The notes beneath the pieces were generated by a model, which was not told the DNA's origin, searched no databases, and saw only the letters and a program-made list of their open reading frames with translations. Below are positions 45,658 to 56,504 of a stretch of 64,000 bases of DNA, piece after piece. The translations under genes were made by a program, and so were the position numbers. Source of the stretch: Nymphalis io (taxonomy: Eukaryota; Arthropoda; Insecta; Lepidoptera; Nymphalidae); assembly GCF_905147045.1 (NCBI RefSeq), contig NC_065911.1, forward strand, positions 5,952,001 to 6,016,000, in the 5' to 3' direction. Position 1 is the stretch's first letter; each line of letters starts with the position of its first letter.

Positions 45658-45925
45658 AAGATAACCTAGAGGTTAGAACCCATGAATCTGGACCGATGGG
45701 CAACCACATGAAAATTCAGTGGGTTCGGGAACCTTTACTTCATTTGTATTTATAATTCATCTTGTGCTTGCCGATAAAGGAAAACATCGTGAGGTAACCT
45801 GCATGTGTCTAATTTCACTGAAATTCTGCCACGTGTGTATTCCACGAACGCGCATTGAAACAGCGTGATGGAAAAGTGGCCTTAGCCCAGCAGCGGTACA
45901 TTCACGGGCTGTTACTATTACTGTA
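45658..45925 (+). mobile_element. SINE family B, near full length, diverged head (opposed pair, right)
   Basis: 'cctagaggttagaacccatg', 'aggaaaacatcgtgaggtaa', 'ctgaaattctgccacgtgtg' and 'gccttagcccagcagcggta' run to a 'gctgttactattac' tail. A 64-codon minus frame is an artefact. Confidence 0.88.
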
Positions 45926-46288
45926 TACAAAAGATGACATTTTATTTGCAATAAATATAATTATTACCAAGCTGAGAAATAGTATCTGAATACGACAAAA
46001 TTAACCAAGATAGGTGATATGAAATAAATTCAATGTTTATTAATCGCTTTAACAACATCAAAACCATATTAAAACTCACAAGCAACAATATATGTAATTA
46101 TACATTAAATATGTCATAAATGAAACATTAAAAAGGATTAACTTACGTTTGTTTCTCTATAAATAATAATGATCCGATTATTATGGAAATTTTATAATGT
46201 GATAGTCTGTATGGTATGGAGTATGTTCCTTGATATTATTATGTAGCATATTCTTTGATATATATATTATACAATCTGTTTCGACTTC

Positions 46289-46450
46289 ATACGGGTGAAA
46301 TAAGCAATATTTTTTTGTTAAAAATAATATCCTGGAACCCGATCGTAGCACCACCTACCGTGTCCAATCTCAACTATACAAAAACTCACACCAATAAACG
46401 CAAAAAATCTATCAAAATCGGTGCAGCCGTTTAGGACATACATACATTAT
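46289..46450 (+). repeat. Dispersed repeat ending 'atcggtgcagccgtttagga'
   Basis: 'ttcatacgggtgaaataagc', 'atcctggaacccgatcg' and 'ctatcaaaatcggtgcagcc' follow the order of an abundant lepidopteran non-coding repeat. Confidence 0.5.
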
Positions 46451-46734
46451 TAATGCTTTCGAAGCTGTATCAGACATATGAAACTTTTATATTACCAATC
46501 TATATACATACAATAGTTAAACCTGATTACAAGTAGTTCTATAAAAACATATTTTAGCTCAAGGGCAAAGTAAAGTCTTGTCCATATTGATACTAGAACG
46601 TGCAACTTGACCGACTTTTTTTATCTTCCAGTGATTGAACAAATATGTCATTATGCCCTTTAATATATAAGGCATGTGACCTGAAAAGATAAATACATGA
46701 TATTTTAAAAAAATAATAGGTATTATAGTTTACC

Positions 46735-46911
46735 TGATGATAGGACATTGTGCAAGCCCATCTGGTTAGGTACCATTTGCTCATCGGATATTCTATCGCT
46801 ATCAGCAATACTTAGTTTCGGATTAAGGGTGAGTGAGTCAATGTATTTATAGGCACAAAAGACTTAATATCTTACTTCCCAAGGTTGGTGGCTCATTATT
46901 TCTTAATATTT
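46735..46911 (+). mobile_element. SINE family A, 3'-truncated
   Basis: 'gataggacattgtgcaagcc', 'ctcatcggatattctatcgc' and 'cttcccaaggttggtggctc' match, after which the family is lost. Confidence 0.78.
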
Positions 46912-47106
46912 TTTACCCTGTACAGTACCCCTCGTAATGCATCATCTAAAATATATGAAATGTCTTAATGAAACGATGATATTTTGTTGTGAATTGGTAA
47001 ATCAATTAAAGCGTCATTGGATGTTGCTGTCGCGAAAATAACTCAAAAGTCCGATTTTTTTTTTAGGCTGGCAATGTTGTGAACATCCAGTTTCGCACAC
47101 ACTAAT

Positions 47107-47372
47107 TATAATAATAATATCCTGGGACATTTTTCCCACACGGCCATCTGATCCCAAATTAAGCTAATATAGAGCTTATACTACGGAAACCAGACAACTG
47201 ATATACTACATATACTATTTTTCTTTTGTAAATACATACTTATAATTACACCCACACTCAGGACAAACAGACATGTTCATGCACACAAATATCTGTCCTG
47301 GGAGGGAATCGAACCCACAACCATCGCGTGAAACGCAAGCATCCAACAACCACGCCAACCGATTCGTCAAAA
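47107..47372 (-). mobile_element. SINE family D with ATT tail
   Basis: 'ataataatatcctgggacat', 'cagacaactgatatactaca', 'aaatatctgtcctgggaggg', 'aatcgaacccacaaccatcg' and 'ccacgccaaccgattcgtca' are present. This is a near full-length copy. Confidence 0.9.
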
Positions 47373-47381
47373 ATAGTATCG

Positions 47382-47472
47382 AATTGCCATTTCATCGGAC
47401 TATGTGAGGAAATAGTTTCCCCTTTGTACTTTAAAATCTCCTGAACAGTTGACTATCTTCAGCCACTAGGCG
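47382..47472 (+). mobile_element. SINE family C, short 3' fragment next to SINE D
   Basis: 'aattgccatttcatcggact', 'cctgaacagttgactatctt' and 'gccactaggcgccgtg' keep the C order on the plus strand. An AATC microsatellite follows at 47489-47504. Confidence 0.55.
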
Positions 47473-47809
47473 CCGTGAATCTATTAGGAGCACATCAATC
47501 AATCAATCACCAATGTTCTTGATATTTATATATTTATCTATTTACATACTTTATTCTTAAATTAAATAACAAATAGAAACAAATGAGGTGTCTTATTTTG
47601 AAAGCAACAATCGATGAGGCCAAACTATAAAAGAAATATTTGAACAGCATAATACATTTAAAGATTAGCAATAATTTTGATTGATAATAAAGTTAAAGAC
47701 GGAATATATATTACTCAAAATATGTCAAGCTAATATTTTTTTTGATTTTCATGCATATTAAATAATAATTCAATTATATTTAATTAACTATACAACTTAA
47801 TTGCCGACA

Positions 47810-47925
47810 AAGAGCAACTACTGAGTTCCTCCAATAGAATCTACATTCCGAACCGATCATAAAATGATGATTAAGCGCTGGCAAGAGTCTACTCGAATAA
47901 AGTACATTTTGATGTCATTTTACTA
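47810..47925 (+). repeat. Family F LINE 3' end
   Basis: 'tagaatctacattccgaacc', 'gattaagcgctggcaagagt' and 'ctactcgaataaagtacatt' are in the sense order up to the polyadenylation signal. Confidence 0.7.
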
Positions 47926-48794
47926 CTTACTACGAGTATTTCATTTACTCATCCTTGTGCATAAAAAGATTGATCAAATATAACATTTGCCTAGGTTTTA
48001 ATAATGTAGGTCACACATACGAGGCAAAATAGGTTGCGAGGAAAAATGTAATTAAGATATAATGTGTACCCTCTCATTAACATAAATTCAACAAACATTA
48101 AGTAATATTCATAACATAAACATATACTTTTCATATTTATTATAAATGAAATAATGAATTTTTAACGAAATCAATATTACTTACGCTGAGGATGGGACTT
48201 TGGACCAATTCTACTAACAAACTGTCACTTTATCGCAATCGAATCGAAGCGTGATCGTTGCCGCTTATCCGTTTCCCCATTGTTTAATTGTAAATGTGTT
48301 AACATCATATCGGTTCGGTTCCGATCCGAATAAATATAGAGTAGTCAAAGTTGGATTGGAATTGAATCGGAAACGTATCATTATAGATTAGTAGAATTTG
48401 GCCCTTGCTTTTTTCTGTTTGAACGCGTTTTTACTTTAAAGTAATATCGGGGATCAAATGATTAATGGAACATAGGAAGTGCTTTCCACTGCTCACATGA
48501 CTAATATTTATTTGATCACTTTATGATAATCACCTCCACACATACCCACACTATACGTAGCGAATATATAGACAGCGCGATTCAGGTATGTGACAGATTC
48601 AATCAACGCCATCTATCGCTAGCGAGTAGTAATATACGCCATTATACAACGCATTATTGTCGGATTCTACCAGTCGGATTTGCAATTTTTTATTTTTGCA
48701 TTTGATAGCCTAATTGTTAATAAAGGACCTTTAACATTGATATCTCGCTACAGTCCACGGTGACATTTAATACTGGGGACACGTGGAGCTAGTT
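47926..48794. other. AT-rich, nothing firm
   Basis: Bases 48300-48330 repeat 'cggttcggttccgatccgaa'. Bases 48608-48626 carry 'gccatctatcgctagcga', a word often seen in insect repeats. No exon is seen. Confidence 0.45.
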
Positions 48795-49010
48795 ACGGAT
48801 CAATCAATCAATCAATCAACAGCCAATCGTTGTCCACTGCTGAACATAGGCCTCTCCCAAGGTGCGCCAAAGCTCCCTGTCCTCCGCCTTCCGCATCCAG
48901 TTGGTGCCCGCCACCTTCTTAAGGTCGTCGGTCCACCTGGCTGGAGGGCGCCCTACGCTGCGCTTGCCGATTCGCGGTCTCCACTCTAGGACTCGTCTGC
49001 TCCAACGGAT
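48795..49010 (-). mobile_element. RTE-clade LINE, 5'-truncated insertion, ATTG tail
   Basis: On the minus strand it carries the last ~64 codons of the RTE polyprotein (stop at 48816-48818) and a four-unit ATTG tail (plus-strand 'atcaatcaatcaatcaat'). ACGGAT flanks both ends (48795-48800 and 49005-49010), but ACGG is also element sequence, so this is either a 6-bp duplication or microhomology at the 5' junction. By eye it is identical to the other two RTE copies. The plus-strand open frames over it are shadows. Confidence 0.9.
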
Positions 49011-49822
49011 ATTATACAATAATCTTATAACTTCTATTACTTTCTTAAAAAATAGTGAATAATTAATAAAAATGCATCCAGTGACTCACTTTGAGGTTTA
49101 ATGCAAGAGAAGGCTGCCAACATTTTCCCCCTTTGTACGGCTGAGCTGATTCTTTGAGAGGAAAAGCCACAACCACAGACGCATTAAAAGGTTACACTCA
49201 CTTTATGATAATATATGTCAACTTGAATAGAGAAATTATAATTATTAATATTTGTATTCATTTTTAAATTTACAAAATAAGAATACAAACAGTTGCGTCA
49301 CAGTATGTTTATAACCATTTTGTTTTAATTATACAATCGTTGTATAAACATGAGAAGAAAAAGTAGATTTGTAACATCAAGTTATCATAAGATAAATTAA
49401 AATACTTCATTCGAATTTCCGTATTTTAGAATTAAATTTGATGTTCTGCTGCTTTATTATTCGAGTTGTGGCTTTAATCTTGAGTCAAATCAACATTACT
49501 AATACACTTACAATCCCGCTCTATATCTCAACCAGGTCACGTGCTAGTGATGACGTCACTGGACAACATTTGCAAATGAATCAATGCTTAAAGTTTATCT
49601 TTGAACTGTCAATATTTATTATAAGGACGTTGTTATTCGTATCCCGTTTGGACGTTTTGAAGTATTTCGTTTGAAACGCTTTGTGATTTGAAACATTTAT
49701 TAATATAGTTTAACTGTTGGGTTTGGATACATATTTCAATACAATGTAGAACAGAGAACTATAAAGGAGACGATGTGTGAGAGATTTCACCTTCAAATAA
49801 TATTTTATTATTTAAATCATTT
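49011..49822. other. AT-rich with an E-box/CRE module
   Basis: CACGTG (49538-49543) and TGACGTCA (49551-49558) lie close together in 'ggtcacgtgctagtgatgac'. A 78-codon frame across it is unsupported. Confidence 0.45.
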
Positions 49823-50219
49823 AGCATTTAGATAATAATGTCCTACAGACCGATTTCGGCCACGGCGGCCAATCTCAAGAGAGATTAGCCAACTACGCAG
49901 GAGATTTTATAGTGCACAAGTATGTGCGCAAACACAGGTGCACTCTCTATTCCCTAACTCTCATAATCCGATGGGACGGCAATCCGACACGACCGGAAAG
50001 AGTTCAGGCACAGGACCAACGGCTTTACGTGCTTTCCGAGGCACGGGAGTGTACACACTTCCAACTTCCAGACTCCGGGCTGCTACTGAGAATTTTCTGA
50101 CAGAAAAACCCAATAACTTTTTATTGGCCCGACCTGGGAATTGAACCCAGGACCTCCGGGTCTGCGGCCTTATATCAAGCCACTAGACCAACGAGGCAGT
50201 CATAGTCAGCATTTAGATA
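49823..50219 (-). mobile_element. SINE family C, full length, with 12-bp target-site duplication
   Basis: The element occupies 49835-50207 between AGCATTTAGATA at 49823-49834 and 50208-50219. On the minus strand it reads: tRNA-like head with an A-box-like 'tggtctagtggcttg' and a B-box-like 'gggttcaattcc', body, 'ggccgccgtggccgaaatcg', and a short ATT tail. It is the best C reference copy. All open frames here are repeat-derived. Confidence 0.95.
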
Positions 50220-51169
50220 TTAATTATATAAATAATTCTCTCGAACTAAACATGTTACTTATAAAAAATATTTTGTTAGTCTTAATACTATACCCTCAAT
50301 GTGAACTTGACCTTAGTTTTAATAAACTAACCTCGCTCAGAACGTTAATGACGTCACAAGATGACATTTAATAGAATTTAGCCGTAATATGTTCTGCTTG
50401 ATTAAAGCGTTTCCTACAAAGCATATAAACTATAACCAGATATTTTTAGTTCTAATAAGGTTTTCACATTGTAACATTTTATGATTTTAAAACGTTCTAT
50501 ATTTAAATTATTTTTAATTATTGCTTGATAGTTTCTTTTATTTCAAATCTCTTGTGTTGCTATGTATCAAAAAAGTTTTGATTATATTCAATTAATATTT
50601 GGGAAATATAAAATTATTATTTTTATTATATATAATAAATTATTGAATTAAATTTTTATAACGTTTCATATTATTTTAGCAATAAAGACGAAAAACATAT
50701 GTGGGACAGGCACTCTTTTTCTTTGACCACAAACAATTATATTACAATAATCAATATTTCGATAATAATCTAACACAATTATATTCGACTTAACAGCTGA
50801 TTACTAACAAAGCAATTATCTTCATTGGAAGCAAGGCTTTCGCAATAGAGGTTAGCATACAAGCTGCCTATATACAGTATGTATAGTAGCTAGGATATAT
50901 ATGTATCCCAACCGTATTCGGCCACAGTGACTGGAAGCAGACTATTGAGAACTTCTTTGGTATTCTAGCTGCCTAATGGTTAATTGTAGTAATCTTACTA
51001 TAATAAGTTGTACGCTTTGAAATATTAATAACATTATTATGTATATTTGTTTATTATAATTAATTAACGTAATATCAAATTTGCTTTTCGATTAATAAAA
51101 TATAAAAATAAATTGTAACCTAAAATATTTTAATATATGATTTCAATAAATATACCTCTTTGTTTATTT
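50220..51169. other. AT-rich; one CRE octamer
   Basis: TGACGTCA lies at 50349-50356. The stretch at 50910-50960 ('attcggccacagtgactgga') weakly recalls a SINE tail. Confidence 0.45.
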
Positions 51170-51425
51170 ATGGGTAGGAATTGTGCAAGCCACCTGGTAC
51201 CACCCACTCGCTCCATATTCTACCACTAACCAGCACACTTAGTATTATTATCTTTCGTTTTGAATGTGTCAGTGTAACTACAGGCACAAGGGACATAACA
51301 TCTTAGTTCTCAAGTTCGGCGATATAAAAAGAATGGTTAATATTCCTTACAAATGTCTATGGATGGCGGTGACCACTTATAGTCAGTTGACCCATATGAC
51401 AGTTTATTATTTTAAATAAAAAAAT
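51170..51425 (+). mobile_element. SINE family A, diverged, near full length
   Basis: 'ggaattgtgcaagccacctg', 'gtaccacccactcgctccat', 'cacaagggacataacatctt' and 'ggcggtgaccacttatagtc' run to an A-rich tail. Confidence 0.82.
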
Positions 51426-52200
51426 GAAGTAATTTGCGCGACGAAATTGTCGTCCAATTTATTGTTTAATATAATCAGGCCCTAAGCTCTAATGAACTAG
51501 GTCACGTTGGATGACGTCACAGGACAATCGTTGACATAGACCGATGTGTAGTAATTAAGCCCTTTCTGGGAAGGGTGGGATGAGATGACGGCATAGATAT
51601 AAATATGGCTAAGCTTGAAGGTGTCATAGCGTAAAGTTTTTCTTATTAACATACTACATATTGAATAAATTATTGTTGTTTTTTTATTTTTTTTATTTAC
51701 GGATATTCTTGTCTAAAATAAATATATAAAAAAATCATACGAGCTTTATTTACCAAATGCACAAAGCCTTATAAACTTTTTAGTATTTTAATTTATAATG
51801 TATTTTATTTGCGAATGTAAGATCGATTTAAGATCACCGTTATTCATTTGCAACAAATGAAAAAAAAAATACTATGTATGAACAAGAGGTAGAATATAAA
51901 CTGCATAATATTTTATGTAGTTTTTTTAAAGAACTACAATTTTGTTATTCAAAGTTTTCTTGTATCAGTGACAGTACTGCCCGTGTTGACTTCGAAAGTT
52001 CACACAGCTTTATTTTCCTCTTCGAATACTCGACTACATAAACTAAAACAGTTATATTTTTATGCATCACTATTTTCTCCTGTATATAAACACGTATTTC
52101 ATACAATAAGCCGTATTCGTTGACAATCATGATTACTTATCTGGTCCATTATAGTGTGAAGTAATTGCAATCTTTAAAAACAATTATTTGACCTCGAGCT
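51426..52200. other. Unique-looking DNA with promoter-like words
   Basis: TGACGTCA (51512-51519) and TATAAATA (51598-51605) occur 79 bp apart in a locally less AT-rich stretch (51476-51630). The rest is AT-rich. The 61-codon minus frame at 51945-52130 is unsupported. Confidence 0.4.
51512..51605 (+). promoter_or_regulatory. Possible core promoter: CRE octamer plus TATA box
   Basis: A perfect CRE palindrome lies 79 bp upstream of a TATAAATA box, a spacing compatible with a small polymerase II promoter. No exon, start codon context or downstream gene supports it, and TATA-like words are common in AT-rich DNA. Confidence 0.2.
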
Positions 52201-52497
52201 TTATAATATGAAATTCGAAGAGAACATTTTATGGCAATCGCGATTGCTATTACTACAAATATCTCTATTAAAAAATTCTTTTTGCTTTTTATTAAATACC
52301 ACAGCCCATAGACATTTGCAACACCGGAGGTCTTTCATACGTATTCCCGCCCTTTTAGGAAAATATAGGCTCTTTCTTCCACGTCGTGTCAGTTTGAAAA
52401 AATTACTGGTTAAAAAATGACAATTGTTTCTACAGAGCGAGCTAGAAATTGCCTTAAAAATCTCGCTGTAGTGGACTGCCAGACATTGAGGTGACAC
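52201..52497 (-). pseudogene. 98-codon open remnant with Cys-pair and NRD motif, unidentified
   Basis: The frame opens after a TAG and starts at a GTG, so it has no convincing start. The peptide is basic and Cys-rich; the section 'RCCKCLWAVVFNKK' is followed by 'FFNRDICSNSN'. A Cys-x-x-Cys pair followed by (Y/F/W)NRD...N is the pattern at the C-terminal zinc ribbon of TnpB/Fanzor-type RNA-guided nucleases and related transposon proteins, but the second Cys pair has its residues out of the usual place and the catalytic RuvC parts are not visible. The opposite strand is open too (52208-52420). Most likely transposon debris or chance; recorded because the motif is uncommon. Confidence 0.2.
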
Positions 52498-52539
52498 ATC
52501 CTAAAAGCTGTTTTGAAATATATCTAAATAAGATTATTC

Positions 52540-52820
52540 AATTTTTTTTTATATAGAATAAGAAGGTGGACGAGCATATGGGCCACCTGATGATAAGTGG
52601 TCACCAAACGCCCTTAGTTTAGTTAGCCAATGCGCCACCAACCTTAGGAACTAAGATTTTATGTCCCTTGTGATTGTAATTACACTGGCTCACTCACCCT
52701 TCAAACCGGAACACAACAATATCAAGTATTGCTGTTTTGCGGTAGAATATCTGATGAGTGGGTGGTACCTACCCAGACGAGTTTGCATAAAGCCCTACAA
52801 CCACTAAACGCCACCAGTAA
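52540..52820 (-). mobile_element. SINE family A, near full length
   Basis: T-tract, 'agaataagaaggtggacgag', 'gggccacctgatgataagtg' and 'gacgagtttgcataaagccc'. The 'aatgttaaccatcgcttac' block is deleted. The start region is partly duplicated ('ccactaaacgccaccagtaa'). Confidence 0.92.
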
Positions 52821-53577
52821 AAATATTTATAAACAAAACAAAATACTTCTTTTAAAAGTTAGAAGTGAATGCCAAACAAATTTACTTTTTTTGTTTTAAA
52901 AGATACATAATTCATCAATCATAAGTATGAAAACATTAAACTAACAGCGTTTTCTAGTTAAAAATAATGTTTCAACGTTGAGAGTTATGAATAATTCACG
53001 AACATACTAAAAACTTATAAGACTTTTTAATGTATGTAATGCATTAGACGAATTGACTTTTAGTTTTTAAGAGAACATATTTGTTATAAAACTTACGCTT
53101 AAGTTTATATTTCCGTACTCACTTACCTCTGTGACGTCACTTCGTTAAAAATTAACCTGCTACAAATAAGGGTATCCGAATGAAATACGAAGTATAGTAA
53201 GTAGAAAAGACTATTTCAGTGCAAATTCCAAGTAAACCACACAAAAGAACTTGTAGTAGTAATACTATACTAGAACTGAACATAAAATACTCATATATAT
53301 AACTTTGCTTACGGTCGGTAGAATTGCCATGTTTCAAAAGCGTCCCAATAAAAATATAAGTTAAGTATGGACTTAAAAGTATATATTAGTTTTTGGTTTA
53401 CAATAGCAATTCGTGATTTAGGAACCGGATATTAAACCATGCCTAGATGTAAGACCGCCTTAGAAAGTCTTGACTAAGTTATGCGAATATTGGTAGGGTG
53501 TTACATCATGGATATACGTCAAGGTTAAAAATCAATTGCAACATTAGTGCTCAGTATTTTTCGATTCCGAAAAAATT
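52821..53577. other. AT-rich; one CRE octamer
   Basis: TGACGTCA lies at 53132-53139. No exon or family is recognised. Confidence 0.45.
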
Positions 53578-53868
53578 TACTGGTGGTAGAGCTTTGTGCA
53601 AGCTCGCCTGGGTAGGTACCACCCACTCATCAGATATTCTACCGCAAAACAGCAGTACTTGGTATTGTTGTGTTCCAGTTTGAAGGGTCAGTGGAGGAGC
53701 CAGGCACAAAGGACATAACATGTTAGTTCCCAAGGTTGGTGGCGCATTGGTGATGTAAGCGATGGTTAACATTTCTTACAATGCCAATGTCTATGGGCTT
53801 TAGTCACCACTTACCTGAAGGCAGACGAGCATATGGGCCACCAGGCCTTCTTATTGTATAAAAAAAAC
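53578..53868 (+). mobile_element. SINE family A, full length, with internal micro-inversion
   Basis: It runs from 'actggtggtagagctttgtg' to an A8 tail. Near the 3' end, bases 53815-53847 are inverted relative to the family ('gcagacgagcatatgggcca' where 'ggcccatatgctcgtctgc' is expected). There is also a deletion at 'cagtggaggagccaggcac'. Confidence 0.93.
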
Positions 53869-54054
53869 AGTCGATATTTACATACAGTATTTGTTTTTGA
53901 ATAATATATAACAAAATAAAAGATTTAAACGCAACTGAAATAGATCGACGCTAAAAGGCTTAATAATTTGTCGACCATCCGCTTTATATAGATTCTAAAA
54001 GGCCATTAAGCTGGAAATGCTACTAAACTTTGACAGTCATTTATCAAAATTGGA
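53869..54054 (+). repeat. Unit shared in inverted orientation with 40.99-41.19 kb
   Basis: It follows the SINE A poly(A) directly, from 'cagtcgatatttacatacag' to 'gtcatttatcaaaattgga'. It matches the reverse complement of 40991-41190 at about 95 percent or better by eye. No second poly(A) tail is seen at its far end. Confidence 0.85.
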
Positions 54055-54520
54055 TATATATTTAGTCGGTTTGTTTTTATAATGTTTGTATATTTGTATA
54101 TACAGTTTTAGCCCCAGTGACTTCACGTCGTGTACAAATGAAATATTATTACGAGTTGGATTTACGGAGGATATTGGTATTACCTTGGTTGTCATATCTA
54201 ATTTTAAAATCCATAATATTATACAATGACATACGATTTATATAAATATATATTCATATTCTTACATATTATCTATTCAACGGACACTTAATGACATTTT
54301 TTAACTTTGTATCATTAAAGTCTTCTGTTTAACTAACATAGATAATGTTTGTTATATAATAAAAAATATAGTTACTAAAAATATATTCGTTAACTAACTT
54401 ATATGCAGTGTATACAATATTTATTATACATAATATTGTCTCCTCTTTCCTATAAAGTTAGTGATGGTTAAGAAATTGTAACTAAAAATATATAAATTTT
54501 AATGACATAGATAAACTGAC
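54055..54520. other. AT-rich, nothing recognised
   Basis: No family or exon is recognised. Confidence 0.45.
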
Positions 54521-54712
54521 TATGGGCCAACCGTTGGTAGTAACTGCCCATTGATATTGGTGATGTAAAAATATTTTCCATTACATGAATCGCCAATGCG
54601 TCACCAACCTTGGGAACTAAGATGTTATATCACATGTGCCTGTAGTTACATTAGCTCACCCTTGTAACCAGAACACAACAATACTAAGTATTGTTGCTTA
54701 GCGGTAGAATAT
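54521..54712 (-). mobile_element. SINE family A fused to SINE B
   Basis: Antisense A from 'gggccaaccgttggtagtaa' to 'ttagcggtagaatatc', where it joins B without a spacer. The A 5' end is missing. Confidence 0.82.
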
Positions 54713-54835
54713 CATGTGTGTATTCCACCAACCCAAATCGGAGCAGCGTGGTGGAATAAGCTCCAAAAACCTTCTCTTCAAATAAATGAGAGGAGGCCTT
54801 AGCCCAGCAGAGGGGCACTTACAGGCTGTTACTAA
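54713..54835 (+). mobile_element. SINE family B, 3' half, fused to SINE A
   Basis: It starts at 'atgtgtgtattccaccaacc' and continues through 'gagcagcgtggtggaataag' to 'acaggctgttactaat'. Confidence 0.88.
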
Positions 54836-56504
54836 TATTAATAATTAGAATGAAGTTTTTGCTATAACGAAAATTTGTTTTGTACATATAAAACCATGTT
54901 ATTGTTTAGTTTACTGACTTGTTAATACCAAGATATCGATAAAATAATAATTATGTTAAAATATAAAATGCATATTTTGCATAATATTAACATCTTAACC
55001 TGCTAGTGCGAGCGAACCCTAATTTGCTGGTTCCATTTATATTCATAAACATGGGCCGATGGTCTGAGTCGATAGCTATTCGGGTTGAGTACTAATAATA
55101 GCGGGAATACTATTAGTAATATTAAAAAAGTAATTTATGCGAGAATTTTGAAAATATTTTATTTATTGTTACAATGTTATATATGTATTATATAAATACG
55201 AAACGTATTAATATCCATGTTGACCTTATAATACAAATCTCAACAAAAAAAATTTAGAAGCACCTTATGGATCCAAGTTTAAATAACTTTTTTCATTGAA
55301 CCGTTAAAAAGAAAAACCACAAATGAATAAATATTTTATACAATACGTATGAAATGTATTTTATATTTCAAATAGAAGAAAAATTGTTAACAATTCAAAT
55401 ATGTTTCATATATTATAAATGTTGAGTCGAAGAATGAAATCAGACGGAATTATGCTTAACATAATATTGAAGAATTTCGACATTCGTATCTCAGGCAGAA
55501 ATCTAGGTCATGCAGGAACGGTGCAATTGCTTATGATCTGAAAATAAAGTAGATCTGCAGAAAACAATCTAACATTTGATACATTGTTGCTGTAAAAATA
55601 GTTTCCTTTGTATTAAAATTATTTCCTTATTCATTTTTAATTTTACTTTGAATATTTCAAATGATGAATGTTTGAAACTTTCTAAAAACGACATAAATGA
55701 TACATTTGGTCACAGAAAGTGTAATGCTTTTGCTATTTAAAACTATGCAATAATTTGTATAGAGTAGAGTACAATTTTTTTATTACGTATGGGTTTATCA
55801 TATCCTTAAAAACTCCAAGCCAACTCGGCTTGGAGTTTTTTGGCTCAGATCTGCAGAATATATATCATTACTGTACCATAACTGGACTAAATTAAATATT
55901 TAAGTAAATAAAAAATAAATAAATTACATACAATATTTATAAGAAAAAACCATTACTATCGATGCCATATATGTATTTCTTATTTTATATTCCTGGTATA
56001 GTTTATTTTTAAACTGATGTTATAAATATATAAAGTGAAATTCAGAAAAGTTTGAATCCGCTTACAATGGAGGCACGCACATTATTCATGAACTGATTTG
56101 TTCTGGAAATGACCCTTTAATAACCGCGGCATTTTCGCATTGTGTGTAGTAAAATTGCATTTTGATCGCCTGACCGTCGCCCGTTGGCAATTTTTTATTA
56201 AAAATATTATTGAATAGACTAATAATTACATATGAATGATAATCATCAGTGATAATTGACTTGCATTGTTTGATGTTGAATAATGTTGATGATGTTCTCG
56301 CGAATTATTTCGGCTGCAGCGGCCGTTCTAAGCGGTGACTGGGGTATTATACCGAGCACCACTATCCCGGTTTCATATTTCGATTGAACTGTAATCCTAA
56401 CGACCGGATAGACATCAGATAGAAAACTAATGACTTTTCAATCAAAACACGGATGTGTTAACAGCATGCTACCTTCCAAAATGTTTACTTGGTAGTAGGA
56501 CCTG
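54836..56504. other. Long AT-rich stretch with one GC-stemmed hairpin
   Basis: Apart from the hairpin at 55808-55840 and a GC-richer patch at 56290-56420 (small similarity to 22.79 kb), nothing is recognised. Confidence 0.5.
55808..55840. repeat. Perfect 14-bp-stem hairpin followed by T run
   Basis: AAAAACTCCAAGCC (55808-55821) pairs perfectly with GGCTTGGAGTTTTT (55827-55840) around a 5-base loop. It looks like a bacterial intrinsic terminator, but the setting is animal DNA, so that reading is not supported. Confidence 0.85.

Noticed and set aside
55808..55840. Intrinsic transcription terminator
   Set aside because: The shape fits, but this is animal nuclear DNA without operons.
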